Shown here piece after piece: positions 16,622 to 24,272 of a DNA stretch of 34,195 nucleotides. The position numbers were made by a program, and so were the translations under genes. The notes beneath the pieces were generated by a model that was not told the DNA's origin, did no database searches, and saw only the letters and a program-made list of their open reading frames with translations. Position 1 is the first letter of the stretch, and every line of letters begins with the position of its first letter. Source of the stretch: Zoogloea ramigera (GTDB taxonomy: Bacteria; Pseudomonadota; Gammaproteobacteria; Burkholderiales; Rhodocyclaceae); contig NZ_BJNV01000055.1 of assembly GCF_006539865.1 (NCBI RefSeq), positions 1-34,195 of the forward strand. Direction: 5' to 3'.

Positions 16622-16912
16622 AGGGTGTCGGCGACCCTCGGGAGGGTCGTGGATACCCTCCCGAGGGTGTCCACGCCCCAACGGAGCCCCGCCGCGACCC
16701 TCCGGAGGGTCGCCGAGACCCAAGGAAGGGGCGCGAACACCCTCCGGAGGGTATCCCCATACCCTTCGATGCCCCAGCGCGGGGCATCCGAGGGTCGGCG
16801 CGGGGCAAGGGAGGGTATCGAGATACCCTTTTGCGCCCCGTTTTGGGGCATCAAAGGGGCGCTGCGACCCTCGGGAGGGTGGCGGGATACCCTTTCATAC
16901 CCCAAAGCGGGG
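16622..16912. repeat. Dense array of short palindromes (ACCCTCnnGAGGGT and GCCCC...GGGGC types)
   Basis: About 300 bp between two convergent genes hold repeated ACCCT/AGGGT arms. Clear palindromes are 16632-16649 (cgaccctc-gg-gagggtcg), 16655-16668, 16694-16713 (a perfect 20-bp palindrome), 16739-16752, 16761-16795 (outer accct/agggt enclosing gatgcccc-agcgc-ggggcatc), 16812-16829 (agggtatc-ga-gataccct) and 16867-16880. A second arm type, gcccc/ggggc, recurs at 16835-16849 and, as cccc/gggg, at 16900-16912. Spacing is irregular (roughly 30-70 bp). It is not CRISPR-like. Possible identities are a REP/BIME-type cluster, a bidirectional termination zone, or a target array for a binding protein. 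The rest of the gap 16481-16969 shows nothing else. Confidence 0.85.
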
Positions 16913-16969
16913 CATTGGAGGGGGCGTAGAAGTCAGGCAGACAGGAGGCCGCTTGGGCGGGGCTTCTGC

Positions 16970-19204
16970 TTACATCACGCCGATCTGTTGGAAGTGCTGG
17001 ATGACATTCCCCGACCTGAACCCGTTTGCGTGCACCCGGCAATCATGCCCCGCCGCGTCCCGGGCAAAGGGATCTCCCCCATGCTGCATCAGCAGTTCGA
17101 CGGCCTCCGGGGTGTCGTTCTCGACCGCCAGCATCAGCGGCGTCCGCCCGGCGGCAGGGTAGGCATGGCTGGCGTTCGGGTTGGCTCCATGGGCCAGCAG
17201 GCTGCGGGCGATCTGGAGCTGTTTTTCAACGGTGTGGCGGCGGAGAAAGTCGTCGACGACCCGATCGGTAACGACCTTGAAGATCTCATGCCCGGCCGGA
17301 TTGCGCATCGCATCGAACATCGATTGCTTGTCACCGAACACGCCCGCCACGCCCACGCCATATCGACGTAAGGTCTCACGCACCACCCCGTCACGATCGC
17401 CGCTGAGACTCTTGAGCACCATCGTCCGGATTGACTGGGCAGCCCGCTGGCCGCCCATGTTCCGGATGCATAGATAAAGCGGGGTCTGGTCATCGACATG
17501 GCCACGCAGATTGGGGTCAGCGCCCATTTCAAGGAGCTTCGCGACGACGTCGGGCTCACCGTAGTCGATCGCGCTGATCAAGGGCGTCAGCCGCTTCCTG
17601 GCAGTCCGCTGATTCAGGGTTTTGATGTTGTGCGGATGGGCGAGCAGCAGGTCGAGCACCTCGCGCTCGTTGCGGTCGGCGGCCCTCTGGATGGCGCCGA
17701 GCAAGGCCGAGCCATCCGAGTCGTCCAGAAGATCGACCGAGGCGCCTTTTTCGAGAAGTCTCCTTACGACGTCAACGGACCCGAACGACGCATGGCGCGA
17801 CAGCTGGCTCCAGCGCCGGATCTGATTGTCGACGGTGCGAACGCCGACGCGCTGATCCGGCTTGCGGTAGTTCGGCGCCCGCTTGGCCAGGGATTCGGTG
17901 TCGTACATCAGGAAAGGCAGGGCACCCATTTTGTTTTTGGGCTGCTCCACCTCGACGAAGCGCCCTTGCGGGGGGAACAGATGGTGAAACTGTTTGCGAA
18001 GCTCTTCGAGCTCCCAATCTTCAACGGCTTTTTTCTCATCCATGGGCGTGGCCATCAGCTCCAGGGCGATGGCCCGATGCTTCAGCTGCTTTAGAAAAGG
18101 CTTGGCGTTGCCCAGGTAGCCGGCGAGTGCCATGGCCTCGCCAACGATCTCTTTCCACGTCGCGCCGGCCCGGTAATCCGAAAGGGCCACGGCCTGTCGG
18201 TAATGCTCAAGCGCCCTGTCGCATTGGCCGGAAAGAACATACCAGCGTCCCCGATACCATTCGAGCGCGTAACGGCTTCGGCCTTCCGGGTCGTGGGTGG
18301 CCAGTTGCCCCGCGAAGTCGGCCAGATCCGCCTCCGCTCGGGCGCGGTCGCCGTCGGCCTTGGGCTTCGTACGGCTCAGGCCGACGAAGAGTTTTCCAAA
18401 GGGCTCCTTGAGCATCTCCAGCTTCTTCCCCGCCTCGATGGCAGCCAGCGACAGGATCTTGCCGATGTCCCACTGCTGGTGCCCGTTACGGATATGCCGG
18501 TTCATGATCTGCCGGAGGTGCAAGGGGTTGGCTTCGCGTTCGAACCAGGTCAGGGCGCGGGCGAGGAGTAGCCACTTGCGAAGCCCGGGCACCTTCTTCC
18601 GCTGTGCATCGGTTCCATTCTTCGCCAAGGCGTCGAGGAAGAGCTTGAGGCTGCCGAGATCCGGCAACTGGGTGCCATTCGCCCAGCGCGTCACCTTTTC
18701 CCGGTTGTCGAGATCCGCTGTGTCCGGGAAGGCGGCCTTGCCGAGGGTGTGGCTGCCGTCGGCCCAGTCGAGGACGACTTCGAGCGGATATTTCTCCGGG
18801 TTGAGGAATGCGGCCGGATCGGGGGCGTCGTCGGTCCAGACCGCTTTGAGGATACCGATTGCCTGGAAGGCGAAGAAATGCTCGATCAGGATGGGCAAGG
18901 CCTCGTCCCGGCTCATGCCGTCCAGGGAAATCGTTGAGACGATCCTCAGGTAGCTGGCGTGAACATGCTTTATGAACTGATCCAGGTGGTGAATGAACTC
19001 GTCGTCTGCACCGTATTTGCGCAGGGGGGTGAGGATGAGAGCCTCCCGCAGGTCGGAGAGCAGGGACCAGTCGGAGTCTCCCTCCCTCGCCAGGCGCTCG
19101 ACATCGCGGTTGTTGGACTTGGTGTCGAGCGCTTGTGCCAGGGCGCTGTAGAGCTCACCCAGGCGGGGGTAGGGGGGTGTTGCAGTGGTCGGTTGGATAG
19201 TCAT
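16970..19204 (-). CDS. Large TPR-like/ankyrin-repeat protein coupled to a HicA-like gene
   Basis: A 744-aa soluble protein. The N-terminal helical region includes PLEVVLDW (140-147) and an HTH-like segment REKVTRWANGTQLPDLGSLK (168-187). A TPR-like stretch follows at about 308-345 (YRGRWYVLSGQCDRALEHYR). Ankyrin repeats span about 465-715, for example VDVVRRLLEKGASVDLLDD, LTPLISAIDYGEPDVVAKLL and GRTPLMLAVENDTPEAVELL. The order of parts parallels the 899-aa protein at 555-3254, suggesting common descent with a longer ankyrin region here. Its ATG overlaps the stop of the HicA-like gene by 4 bp (ATGA), so the two are co-translated. No enzymatic motif was found. Roles as an antitoxin, sensor or effector partner are inference. 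Confidence 0.87.
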   Translation of the reverse strand: MTIQPTTATPPYPRLGELYSALAQALDTKSNNRDVERLAREGDSDWSLLSDLREALILTPLRKYGADDEFIHHLDQFIKHVHASYLRIVSTISLDGMSRDEALPILIEHFFAFQAIGILKAVWTDDAPDPAAFLNPEKYPLEVVLDWADGSHTLGKAAFPDTADLDNREKVTRWANGTQLPDLGSLKLFLDALAKNGTDAQRKKVPGLRKWLLLARALTWFEREANPLHLRQIMNRHIRNGHQQWDIGKILSLAAIEAGKKLEMLKEPFGKLFVGLSRTKPKADGDRARAEADLADFAGQLATHDPEGRSRYALEWYRGRWYVLSGQCDRALEHYRQAVALSDYRAGATWKEIVGEAMALAGYLGNAKPFLKQLKHRAIALELMATPMDEKKAVEDWELEELRKQFHHLFPPQGRFVEVEQPKNKMGALPFLMYDTESLAKRAPNYRKPDQRVGVRTVDNQIRRWSQLSRHASFGSVDVVRRLLEKGASVDLLDDSDGSALLGAIQRAADRNEREVLDLLLAHPHNIKTLNQRTARKRLTPLISAIDYGEPDVVAKLLEMGADPNLRGHVDDQTPLYLCIRNMGGQRAAQSIRTMVLKSLSGDRDGVVRETLRRYGVGVAGVFGDKQSMFDAMRNPAGHEIFKVVTDRVVDDFLRRHTVEKQLQIARSLLAHGANPNASHAYPAAGRTPLMLAVENDTPEAVELLMQHGGDPFARDAAGHDCRVHANGFRSGNVIQHFQQIGVM

Positions 19205-19407
19205 GAGGGGTGCTCCAGTTTGCGGATGTCCCGCTGAAAGTTTCGTAGCGCTCGGTGATCACTGGGGGTGCAGGGCACCGGAATGCGTCGCCCCGAGGGC
19301 GATGTAAGCTTTCCATGCCTGCCGCCGCGACAGAACTGCCAACCCTGCTTTACCAGTGATCGTATGAAGATGGCAAAGTCCTTGTCTTTGCAGAATCTTA
19401 ACGTCAT
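19201..19407 (-). CDS. HicA-like small protein coupled to the ankyrin gene
   Basis: 68 aa from the ATG at 19407. The open frame extends to 19632, but that upstream part is out of frame with the real small gene at 19458-19625 and has no domain character. Features are FIRSLVKQGWQF (14-25), RGGRHG (28-33) with H31 at the HicA catalytic-His position, CTPSD (46-50) and a final helix LRNFQRDIRK. The size fits HicA toxins (about 60-80 aa), but the surrounding gene is not a HicB antitoxin. It shares about half of its aligned residues with the protein encoded at 4320. Whether it cuts mRNA or only binds RNA through the dsRBD-like fold is unknown. Confidence 0.75.
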   Translation of the reverse strand: MTLRFCKDKDFAIFIRSLVKQGWQFCRGGRHGKLTSPSGRRIPVPCTPSDHRALRNFQRDIRKLEHPS

Positions 19408-19457
19408 TTTGTTTGCGCGTGGCCTGGACAGTCCTTGCCCTGCCCAGGCCGCTCCGA

Positions 19458-19625
19458 TTACGGTTTCTTGGGGGTGGTGTTGTGCGCCGCGGTGCGCTGG
19501 GCGCGTGCCGCGAAACTCTGGGGGCTGACCTGGCCGCCAGCGCTGCGGGCTTCGGCCGACTGGATGCGGCTGGCTGCGCCTTGTGTCATCGGGGTGCGGG
19601 GGGTGGATGCGGACTTTTTGGACAT
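19458..19625 (-). CDS. Small SMP-like protein (55 aa), first gene of the second locus
   Basis: Start ATG at 19625 with GGAG nine bases upstream; TAA at 19458-19460. The product begins MSKKSASTPRTPMTQGAASR and continues IQSAEARSAGGQVSPQSF, then AARAQRTAAHNTTPKKP. The pattern MT-x-x-AASRIQSA...GG-x-V...SFAARAQ-x-AA is one I recall from short bacterial proteins related to plant seed-maturation (SMP) domains, which are disordered and of unknown role. It lies 50 bp upstream of the HicA-like gene on the same strand, so the three genes probably form one operon. The viperin locus has no counterpart. Confidence 0.7.
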   Translation of the reverse strand: MSKKSASTPRTPMTQGAASRIQSAEARSAGGQVSPQSFAARAQRTAAHNTTPKKP

Positions 19626-19643
19626 GATTCAAATCTCCGGTTA

Positions 19644-19662
19644 CGTTGCCACGTCGGCAACG
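19644..19662 (-). promoter_or_regulatory. Inverted repeat in the leader of the second locus
   Basis: cgttgcc (19644-19650) pairs with ggcaacg (19656-19662) across acgtc, just before the Shine-Dalgarno region of the 55-aa gene. It could be an operator or an mRNA hairpin. Confidence 0.4.
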
Positions 19663-19715
19663 GATTGCATCCTAGGAGTGAATCGCGCCTGGGTCTGCCG
19701 CGCAGTGCGTCAGGA

Positions 19716-19728
19716 ATTTTTGAAAAAT
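19716..19728. promoter_or_regulatory. AT-rich palindrome upstream of the second locus
   Basis: attttt-g-aaaaat (19716-19728) is a short AT palindrome in an otherwise GC-rich leader, about 90 bp before the 55-aa gene. It lies where a promoter or operator of the SMP-like/HicA-like/ankyrin operon would be expected. No clear -35/-10 pair can be assigned. Confidence 0.35.
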
Positions 19729-19816
19729 GCCCACGCGTGAAGAGGCGAGGCTGGTCCAGTCTCCCGCTCGTCCAGCGAGGCCTGTCGCGATCTGAGTAGG
19801 AGCCCCTCCCACCCCC

Positions 19817-19853
19817 AAAAAAAGCACCCCGCACACCATGGGTGTGCGGGGTG
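19817..19853 (-). terminator. Strong intrinsic terminator, minus strand, without an obvious gene
   Basis: A perfect 13-bp stem (caccccgcacacc at 19825-19837 with ggtgtgcggggtg at 19841-19853, loop atg) is followed on the minus strand by gc and then seven T residues (A-run 19817-19823 on the plus strand). This is a textbook Rho-independent terminator. No minus-strand coding gene ends here: the next gene to the right, lysR, runs on the plus strand. The gap 19626-20007 holds this terminator, the leader elements listed separately and the lysR upstream region. Confidence 0.85.
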
Positions 19854-20007
19854 GAAGCGAGAGCGGTGTTGCGGCGGGAGGCGTTCCCGGGTGGTGCAGC
19901 TCGATCGTGTTGAGCACGAGCCCGGATTGTCGCCGTTATGCCTGGATTGATAAATGCGCTGGATTCGCCAACACTGTTTGCTTCATCCAAACAATTGAAG
20001 GCCCACC

Positions 20008-20907
20008 GTGGATCGTTTCCAGGCCATGCGCCTGTTCACCCGCATCGTCGAGCTGGGTAGTTTCAGCCGGGCTGCCGAGAACCTGGGGCTGCCGCGGGCG
20101 TCGGCGACGCAGATCATCAAGCAGCTCGAGGCCCACCTGGGGGTGCGCCTGCTCCAGCGCACCACCCGCCAGGTGCGCACCACCCTCGACGGGGATGGCT
20201 ATTACCAGCGCTGCGTGGCGATCCTGGCCGACATGGACGAGATGGAGTCGTCCTTCTCGCAGGCGGCCGGGCAGCCGCGGGGGCGCATCAAGGTGGATCT
20301 GTCGGTGTCCTTCGGGCGGCTGGTGATGATCCCGGCGCTGCCGGATTTCTGCGCCCGTTACCCGCAGATCCAGGTGGATGTGAGCGTCACCGACCGCCAG
20401 ATCGACCTGATCCGCGAGGGCGTCGATTGCGTGCTGCGGATCGGCGAGCTGCGCGACTCGTCGCTGGTGGCGCGCCGCCTTACGGTGCTGCCCCAGGTGT
20501 GCTGCGTGAGCCGCGCCTACCTGGCCCGCCACGGCACGCCGCAGGTGCTGGACGATCTGGCCGGCCACCGGGCGGTGGATTACCAGTCGGCCTCCACCGG
20601 CAAGTCGATCCCCTTCGAGTTCACCGTCGATGGCCGGGTCGAGGCGCGCAGCCTGCCCTACACGGTGGCGGTGAATAACGGCGACGCCTACGTGGCGGCC
20701 TGCGAGGCGGGCTTCGGGATCGTCCAGGTGCCGGCCTACCACGTCACCCGCCAGCTGGCGGCGGGCACGCTGGTGGAGGTGCTGGCGGGCTTCCGTGCGC
20801 CGCCGCTGCCGCTCACCGTGCTCTACCCGCAAAACCGCCACCTGTCGCCGCGGGTGCGGGTGTTCATCGACTGGCTGGCCGAATTGTTCGCCGAGCCCAA
20901 ACTGTGA
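20008..20907 (+). CDS. LysR-family transcriptional regulator
   Basis: A 299-aa regulator. The N-terminal winged HTH (about 1-60) reads MDRFQAMRLFTRIVELGSFS and continues RAAENLGLPRASATQIIKQL with LGVRLLQRTTR. The effector-binding domain follows from about 90 (GRIKVDLSVSFGRLVMIPAL, then the DLIREGVDCVLRIGEL block). It belongs to the CrgA/AaeR-like subgroup common in Proteobacteria. The start is GTG at 20008. The permease gene lies 94 bp downstream on the same strand and could be its target, though LysR regulators often act on divergent genes. The effector is unknown. Confidence 0.93.
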   Translation: MDRFQAMRLFTRIVELGSFSRAAENLGLPRASATQIIKQLEAHLGVRLLQRTTRQVRTTLDGDGYYQRCVAILADMDEMESSFSQAAGQPRGRIKVDLSVSFGRLVMIPALPDFCARYPQIQVDVSVTDRQIDLIREGVDCVLRIGELRDSSLVARRLTVLPQVCCVSRAYLARHGTPQVLDDLAGHRAVDYQSASTGKSIPFEFTVDGRVEARSLPYTVAVNNGDAYVAACEAGFGIVQVPAYHVTRQLAAGTLVEVLAGFRAPPLPLTVLYPQNRHLSPRVRVFIDWLAELFAEPKL

Positions 20908-21001
20908 TGTGCGCGGGGCGTGGTTTATCGCCGGCGCGGCGGCCCCTAGAATGGCGCTTTGCCGCACTGCGGCATGGCCTCCTTCTGCCCGCGGAGCCCC
21001 C

Positions 21002-21943
21002 GTGTTAGAAATCCTCGCCATCACCGGCCCCATCTTCCTCCTCATCGGCACCGGCTTCGCCGCGGTGCGTTCCGGCCTGCTGGAGCGGGCCGGCATCCGG
21101 CCGCTGGGCACCTTCGTGGTCAATTTCGCGTTGCCGGCGATGCTCTTCAAGACCATGGCCGAGCGCCGCCTCGACGAGGCGCTGCACTGGGACATGGTCA
21201 TCGCCTACGGCCTGGGTTCGCTGCTGATGGTGGCGCTGACGCTGGCCTTCACGCGCTTCGTGCAGCGCCGCGACCTGCTCACCGGCGCGGTGTTCTCGAT
21301 GGGCACGGCGATGGCCAACAGCAGCTTCGTCGGCTTCCCGATCGCGCTGCAGCTCTTCGGGCCGCAGGCCGGGGCGGCGCTGGCGGCCTACGCGGTGGTC
21401 GAGAGCGTGGTGATGTTCCCGCTCCTCTACGTGCTGGGCGACGCCGCGGCGAGCGGGCGCCAGCCGCTGCCGGTGCTGCTCCGCAGCATCGTCGAGCGGC
21501 TGGTCAAGAACCCCTTTTTGCTGAGCCTCGCGGCGGGGGCGGCGTGGGCGGCCGGCGGGGTGGCGCTGCCGGCACCGATCGGCCGGGCGGTGGGGATGCT
21601 GGCGTCCACCTCGGCGCCGGTGGCGCTGTTCTGCATCGGTGGCACCCTGGCCGGGCTCAGCCTGAAGGGCATGGGCAGCGACCTCGGGCTGCTGGTGGCT
21701 GGCAAGCTGCTGGTGCACCCGCTGGCGGTGTTCGTGGCGATGCAGGCCTTCCCGGTCGCCGACCCGCAGATGAAGACCGCGGTCCTCCTCAACGCGGCGA
21801 TGCCGATGATGAGCATGTACCCCATCCTCGGCCTGCGCTACGGCCGCGAGGGGATCTGCGCGGCGGCGGTGTTCGCGGCCACGCTGTGCTCGTTCTTCAC
21901 GATCAGTGCGGCGCTGTGGCTGATCGGCGTGGGAGCCGGCTGA
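21002..21943 (+). CDS. AEC-family (auxin efflux carrier-like) transporter
   Basis: 313 aa from GTG at 21002, giving (V)LEILAITGPIFLLIGTGF. It has about ten hydrophobic segments in two halves, including LGTFVVNFALPAMLFKTMAE, NSSFVGFPIALQLFG, a central loop near SIVERLVKNPFLLSL, and CIGGTLAGLSL. Bacterial AEC permeases move small organic acids such as malate or malonate. The stop codon overlaps the sfsA start (TGATG), so they are co-translated. It is preceded by a LysR gene; dctA, another organic-acid carrier, lies two genes downstream. Confidence 0.9.
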   Translation: MLEILAITGPIFLLIGTGFAAVRSGLLERAGIRPLGTFVVNFALPAMLFKTMAERRLDEALHWDMVIAYGLGSLLMVALTLAFTRFVQRRDLLTGAVFSMGTAMANSSFVGFPIALQLFGPQAGAALAAYAVVESVVMFPLLYVLGDAAASGRQPLPVLLRSIVERLVKNPFLLSLAAGAAWAAGGVALPAPIGRAVGMLASTSAPVALFCIGGTLAGLSLKGMGSDLGLLVAGKLLVHPLAVFVAMQAFPVADPQMKTAVLLNAAMPMMSMYPILGLRYGREGICAAAVFAATLCSFFTISAALWLIGVGAG

Positions 21944-22641
21944 TGCGCTTTGCCGAGCCCCTCGTCGAAGGCCGCCTGGTGCGCCGCTACCAGCGCTTTC
22001 TGGCGGACGTGGACACCGCCGCCGGCCGCGTCACCGCCCATTGCCCCAACACCGGCTCGATGCTGGGCTGCGCCGAGCCGGGGATGCGGGTGTGGCTGTC
22101 GCCGGCCAGCAACCCGGCGCGCAAGCTGGCCTGGACCTGGGAACTCGTCGAGGCGCTGCCCGGGGTGGTGGTGGGGATGCACACCGGGCGCAGCAACGGG
22201 CTGGTGCGCGAGGCCATCGAGGCTGGCCGGGTGGCGGAGCTGGCCGGCTACGCGGTGATCCGCCCCGAGGTGAAGTACGGCGCGGGCAGCCGCATCGACT
22301 TCCTGCTGCAGTCCCCGGGCCGGGCCGACTGCTACCTGGAGGTGAAGAACGTCACCGCCGCGGTGGAGGGCGGCGTGGGCTGGTTTCCGGATGCCGTCAC
22401 CACCCGCGGCACGAAGCACCTGAACGAGATGGCCGCGATGGTCGGCGCCGGCCACCGGGCGGTGCTGGTGTTCTGCGTGCAGCGGGGCGACGTGGACGCG
22501 GTGCGCCCCGCCGGGCATATCGACCCGGCCTACGCCCGCGCCTTCGACGAGGCCCGCGCCGCCGGCGTCGAGGTGATCGCCCTGGGGGCCGAGGTGTCGC
22601 CGGCGGGCATCGCGCTGACGCGGCGGCTGGAGGTGGGCTGA
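21943..22641 (+). CDS. sfsA: DNA/RNA nuclease-fold protein SfsA
   Basis: 232 aa, matching SfsA throughout. It has an N-terminal OB-like part (LVEGRLVRRYQRFLADV, then HCPNTGSMLGC), GMHTGRSNGLVREAI, EVKYGAGSRIDFLL, and the nuclease-like core CYLEVKNVT followed by FPDAVTTRGTKHL. The D/E-x-K type residues fit a PD-(D/E)XK fold. SfsA was named for an effect on maltose metabolism in E. coli; its biochemical role is still unclear. The start ATG at 21943 shares one base with the preceding stop. Confidence 0.95.
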   Translation: MRFAEPLVEGRLVRRYQRFLADVDTAAGRVTAHCPNTGSMLGCAEPGMRVWLSPASNPARKLAWTWELVEALPGVVVGMHTGRSNGLVREAIEAGRVAELAGYAVIRPEVKYGAGSRIDFLLQSPGRADCYLEVKNVTAAVEGGVGWFPDAVTTRGTKHLNEMAAMVGAGHRAVLVFCVQRGDVDAVRPAGHIDPAYARAFDEARAAGVEVIALGAEVSPAGIALTRRLEVG

Positions 22642-22665
22642 GGCGGGCCCCCGGTTTTCCACAAT

Positions 22666-22704
22666 AGGGCCGTCCCCAATGGGGACGCACACAATTTCGG
22701 CCCT
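22666..22704 (+). terminator. Nested hairpins between sfsA and dctA
   Basis: cgtcccc (22671-22677) pairs with ggggacg (22681-22687) around aat. Outer arms agggcc (22666-22671) and ggccct (22699-22704) could close a larger, competing structure. It lies 25 bp after the sfsA stop and 55 bp before the dctA start. It may end the sfsA transcript or act in the dctA leader; there is no U-run. Confidence 0.45.
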
Positions 22705-22758
22705 CCGGTGATGGCGCCAAGATACGCGCCATCAATACAAAACCGGAGACAAGCCGTC

Positions 22759-24060
22759 ATGAAGAAGCCGTTCTACAAGGTGCTGTACGTGCAGGTGCTG
22801 TTCGCCATCGCCTGCGGCGTGCTGCTGGGGTATTTCGAGCCCAAGCTGGGGGTCGATCTGAAGCCCCTGGGTGACGGCTTCATCAAGCTGGTCAAGATGA
22901 TCATCGCGCCGGTGATCTTCTGCACCGTGGTGCACGGCATCGCCGGCATGCAGGACATGAAGAAGGTTGGCCGGGTGGGCGGCAAGGCGCTGCTGTACTT
23001 CGAGCTGGTGTCCACGCTGGCGCTGGTGATCGGCCTCCTGGTGGCCAACATCGCCAAGCCGGGCGCAGGCTTCAACGCTGATCTTTCCACCCTCGACACC
23101 AAGGCCATCGATGGTTTCACGGCCAAGGCCCACGCCCAGTCGACGGTGGACTTCATCCTCAACATCATCCCCAACACCTTCATCGACGCCTTCGCCAAGG
23201 GCGACATCCTGCAGGTGCTGCTGATCGCCATTCTGTTCGGCTTCTCGCTGGCGGCGATGGGCGAGAAGGGCAAGCCGGTGTTCGACTTCGTCGAGCAGGT
23301 CTCCCACGTGCTGTTCGGCATCGTCAATAGCGTGATGAAGCTCGCCCCGCTGGGTGCCTTCGGCGCGATGGCGTTCACGATCGGCAAGTACGGTGTGGGT
23401 TCGCTGGTGCCGATGGCCAAGCTGATGGGCGCCTTCTACCTCACCTGCGGCCTGTTCATCTTTGTGGTGCTCGGCGCCATCGCCCGCTACACCGGCTTCT
23501 CCATCGTCAAGTTCATCAAGTACATCCGCGAAGAGCTGCTGATCGTGCTGGGCACCAGCTCGTCGGAGTCGGCCCTGCCCAAGCTGATGAACAAGCTCGA
23601 GAAGATGGGCTGCTCCCGTTCGGTGGTGGGCCTGGTGGTGCCCACCGGCTACTCCTTCAATCTCGACGGCACCAACATCTACATGACGATGGCGGCGCTC
23701 TTCATCGCCCAGGCCACCAACACCGAGCTCACCCTGATGCAGGAGCTGACCATCGTCGGCGTGGCGATGCTGACCTCGAAGGGTGCCAGCGGCATCACCG
23801 GCGCCGGCTTCATCACCCTGGCCTCGACGCTGGCGGTGGTGCCGAGCATTCCCATCGCCGGCATGGCGCTGATCCTCGGCATCGACCGCTTCATGAGCGA
23901 GGCCCGCGCGCTGACCAACATCATCGGCAACGCGGTGGCCACGGTAGTGGTGTCGCGCTCCGAGAACGAGCTCGACATGGAGCAGATGCGGCTGGCCCTG
24001 AACAGCGAGGTTCGCGACCCGCTGCCGCTGAACACCCGCCCGGCCCCCGCGGCCGACTGA
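22759..24060 (+). CDS. dctA: C4-dicarboxylate/H+ symporter DctA
   Basis: 433 aa from the ATG at 22759, which is preceded by CCGGAGAC. An upstream in-frame ATG at 22708 is rejected, as the DctA N-terminus begins [17 protein letters not shown]. It belongs to the DAACS (glutamate/dicarboxylate) family, with eight membrane helices and two hairpin loops. The serine-rich loop ([14 protein letters not shown]) and the motif [14 protein letters not shown] are present. It imports succinate, fumarate and malate. A strong terminator lies about 37 bp after the stop. Confidence 0.97.
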   Translation: MKKPFYKVLYVQVLFAIACGVLLGYFEPKLGVDLKPLGDGFIKLVKMIIAPVIFCTVVHGIAGMQDMKKVGRVGGKALLYFELVSTLALVIGLLVANIAKPGAGFNADLSTLDTKAIDGFTAKAHAQSTVDFILNIIPNTFIDAFAKGDILQVLLIAILFGFSLAAMGEKGKPVFDFVEQVSHVLFGIVNSVMKLAPLGAFGAMAFTIGKYGVGSLVPMAKLMGAFYLTCGLFIFVVLGAIARYTGFSIVKFIKYIREELLIVLGTSSSESALPKLMNKLEKMGCSRSVVGLVVPTGYSFNLDGTNIYMTMAALFIAQATNTELTLMQELTIVGVAMLTSKGASGITGAGFITLASTLAVVPSIPIAGMALILGIDRFMSEARALTNIIGNAVATVVVSRSENELDMEQMRLALNSEVRDPLPLNTRPAPAAD

Positions 24061-24096
24061 GCTCCACCCTCCGGCCCCGGCCGGAGCGCGACCCCC

Positions 24097-24139
24097 ACGG
24101 GCCGGCGTGACGCATGTCACGTCGGCCCGTAGTCCTTTT
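24097..24139 (+). terminator. Intrinsic terminator after dctA
   Basis: A 15-bp stem with one G-U pair is formed by 24097-24111 (acgggccggcgtgac) and 24116-24130 (gtcacgtcggcccgt), with loop gcat. It is followed by agtcc and TTTT (24136-24139). A smaller hairpin, ctccggcc/ggccggag (24069-24086), precedes it. It separates dctA from the histidine kinase gene. Confidence 0.85.
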
Positions 24140-24272
24140 GGCATTCGGTGAAAATGCCCACAGAATCAGGGCTGCGGGCCATTGGCCGAAGCGGCCCGGC
24201 CGGTCACAATACATACAATCTTACATATTCTGGGTCGGCCTCCCGTTGCGGGGCCGGCGTTTCCACTCTCGG

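Noticed and set aside
16477-16929. Coding repeats (PPEG or TLRRV units) across the palindrome array
   Set aside because: The apparent amino-acid repeats on both strands are produced by the DNA palindromes; no start signal or domain supports translation.
19201-19632. HicA-like protein of 143 aa starting at 19632
   Set aside because: The first 75 residues are a frame shadow of the 55-aa gene and its flank; the domain begins after the ATG at 19407, which gives the usual HicA size.
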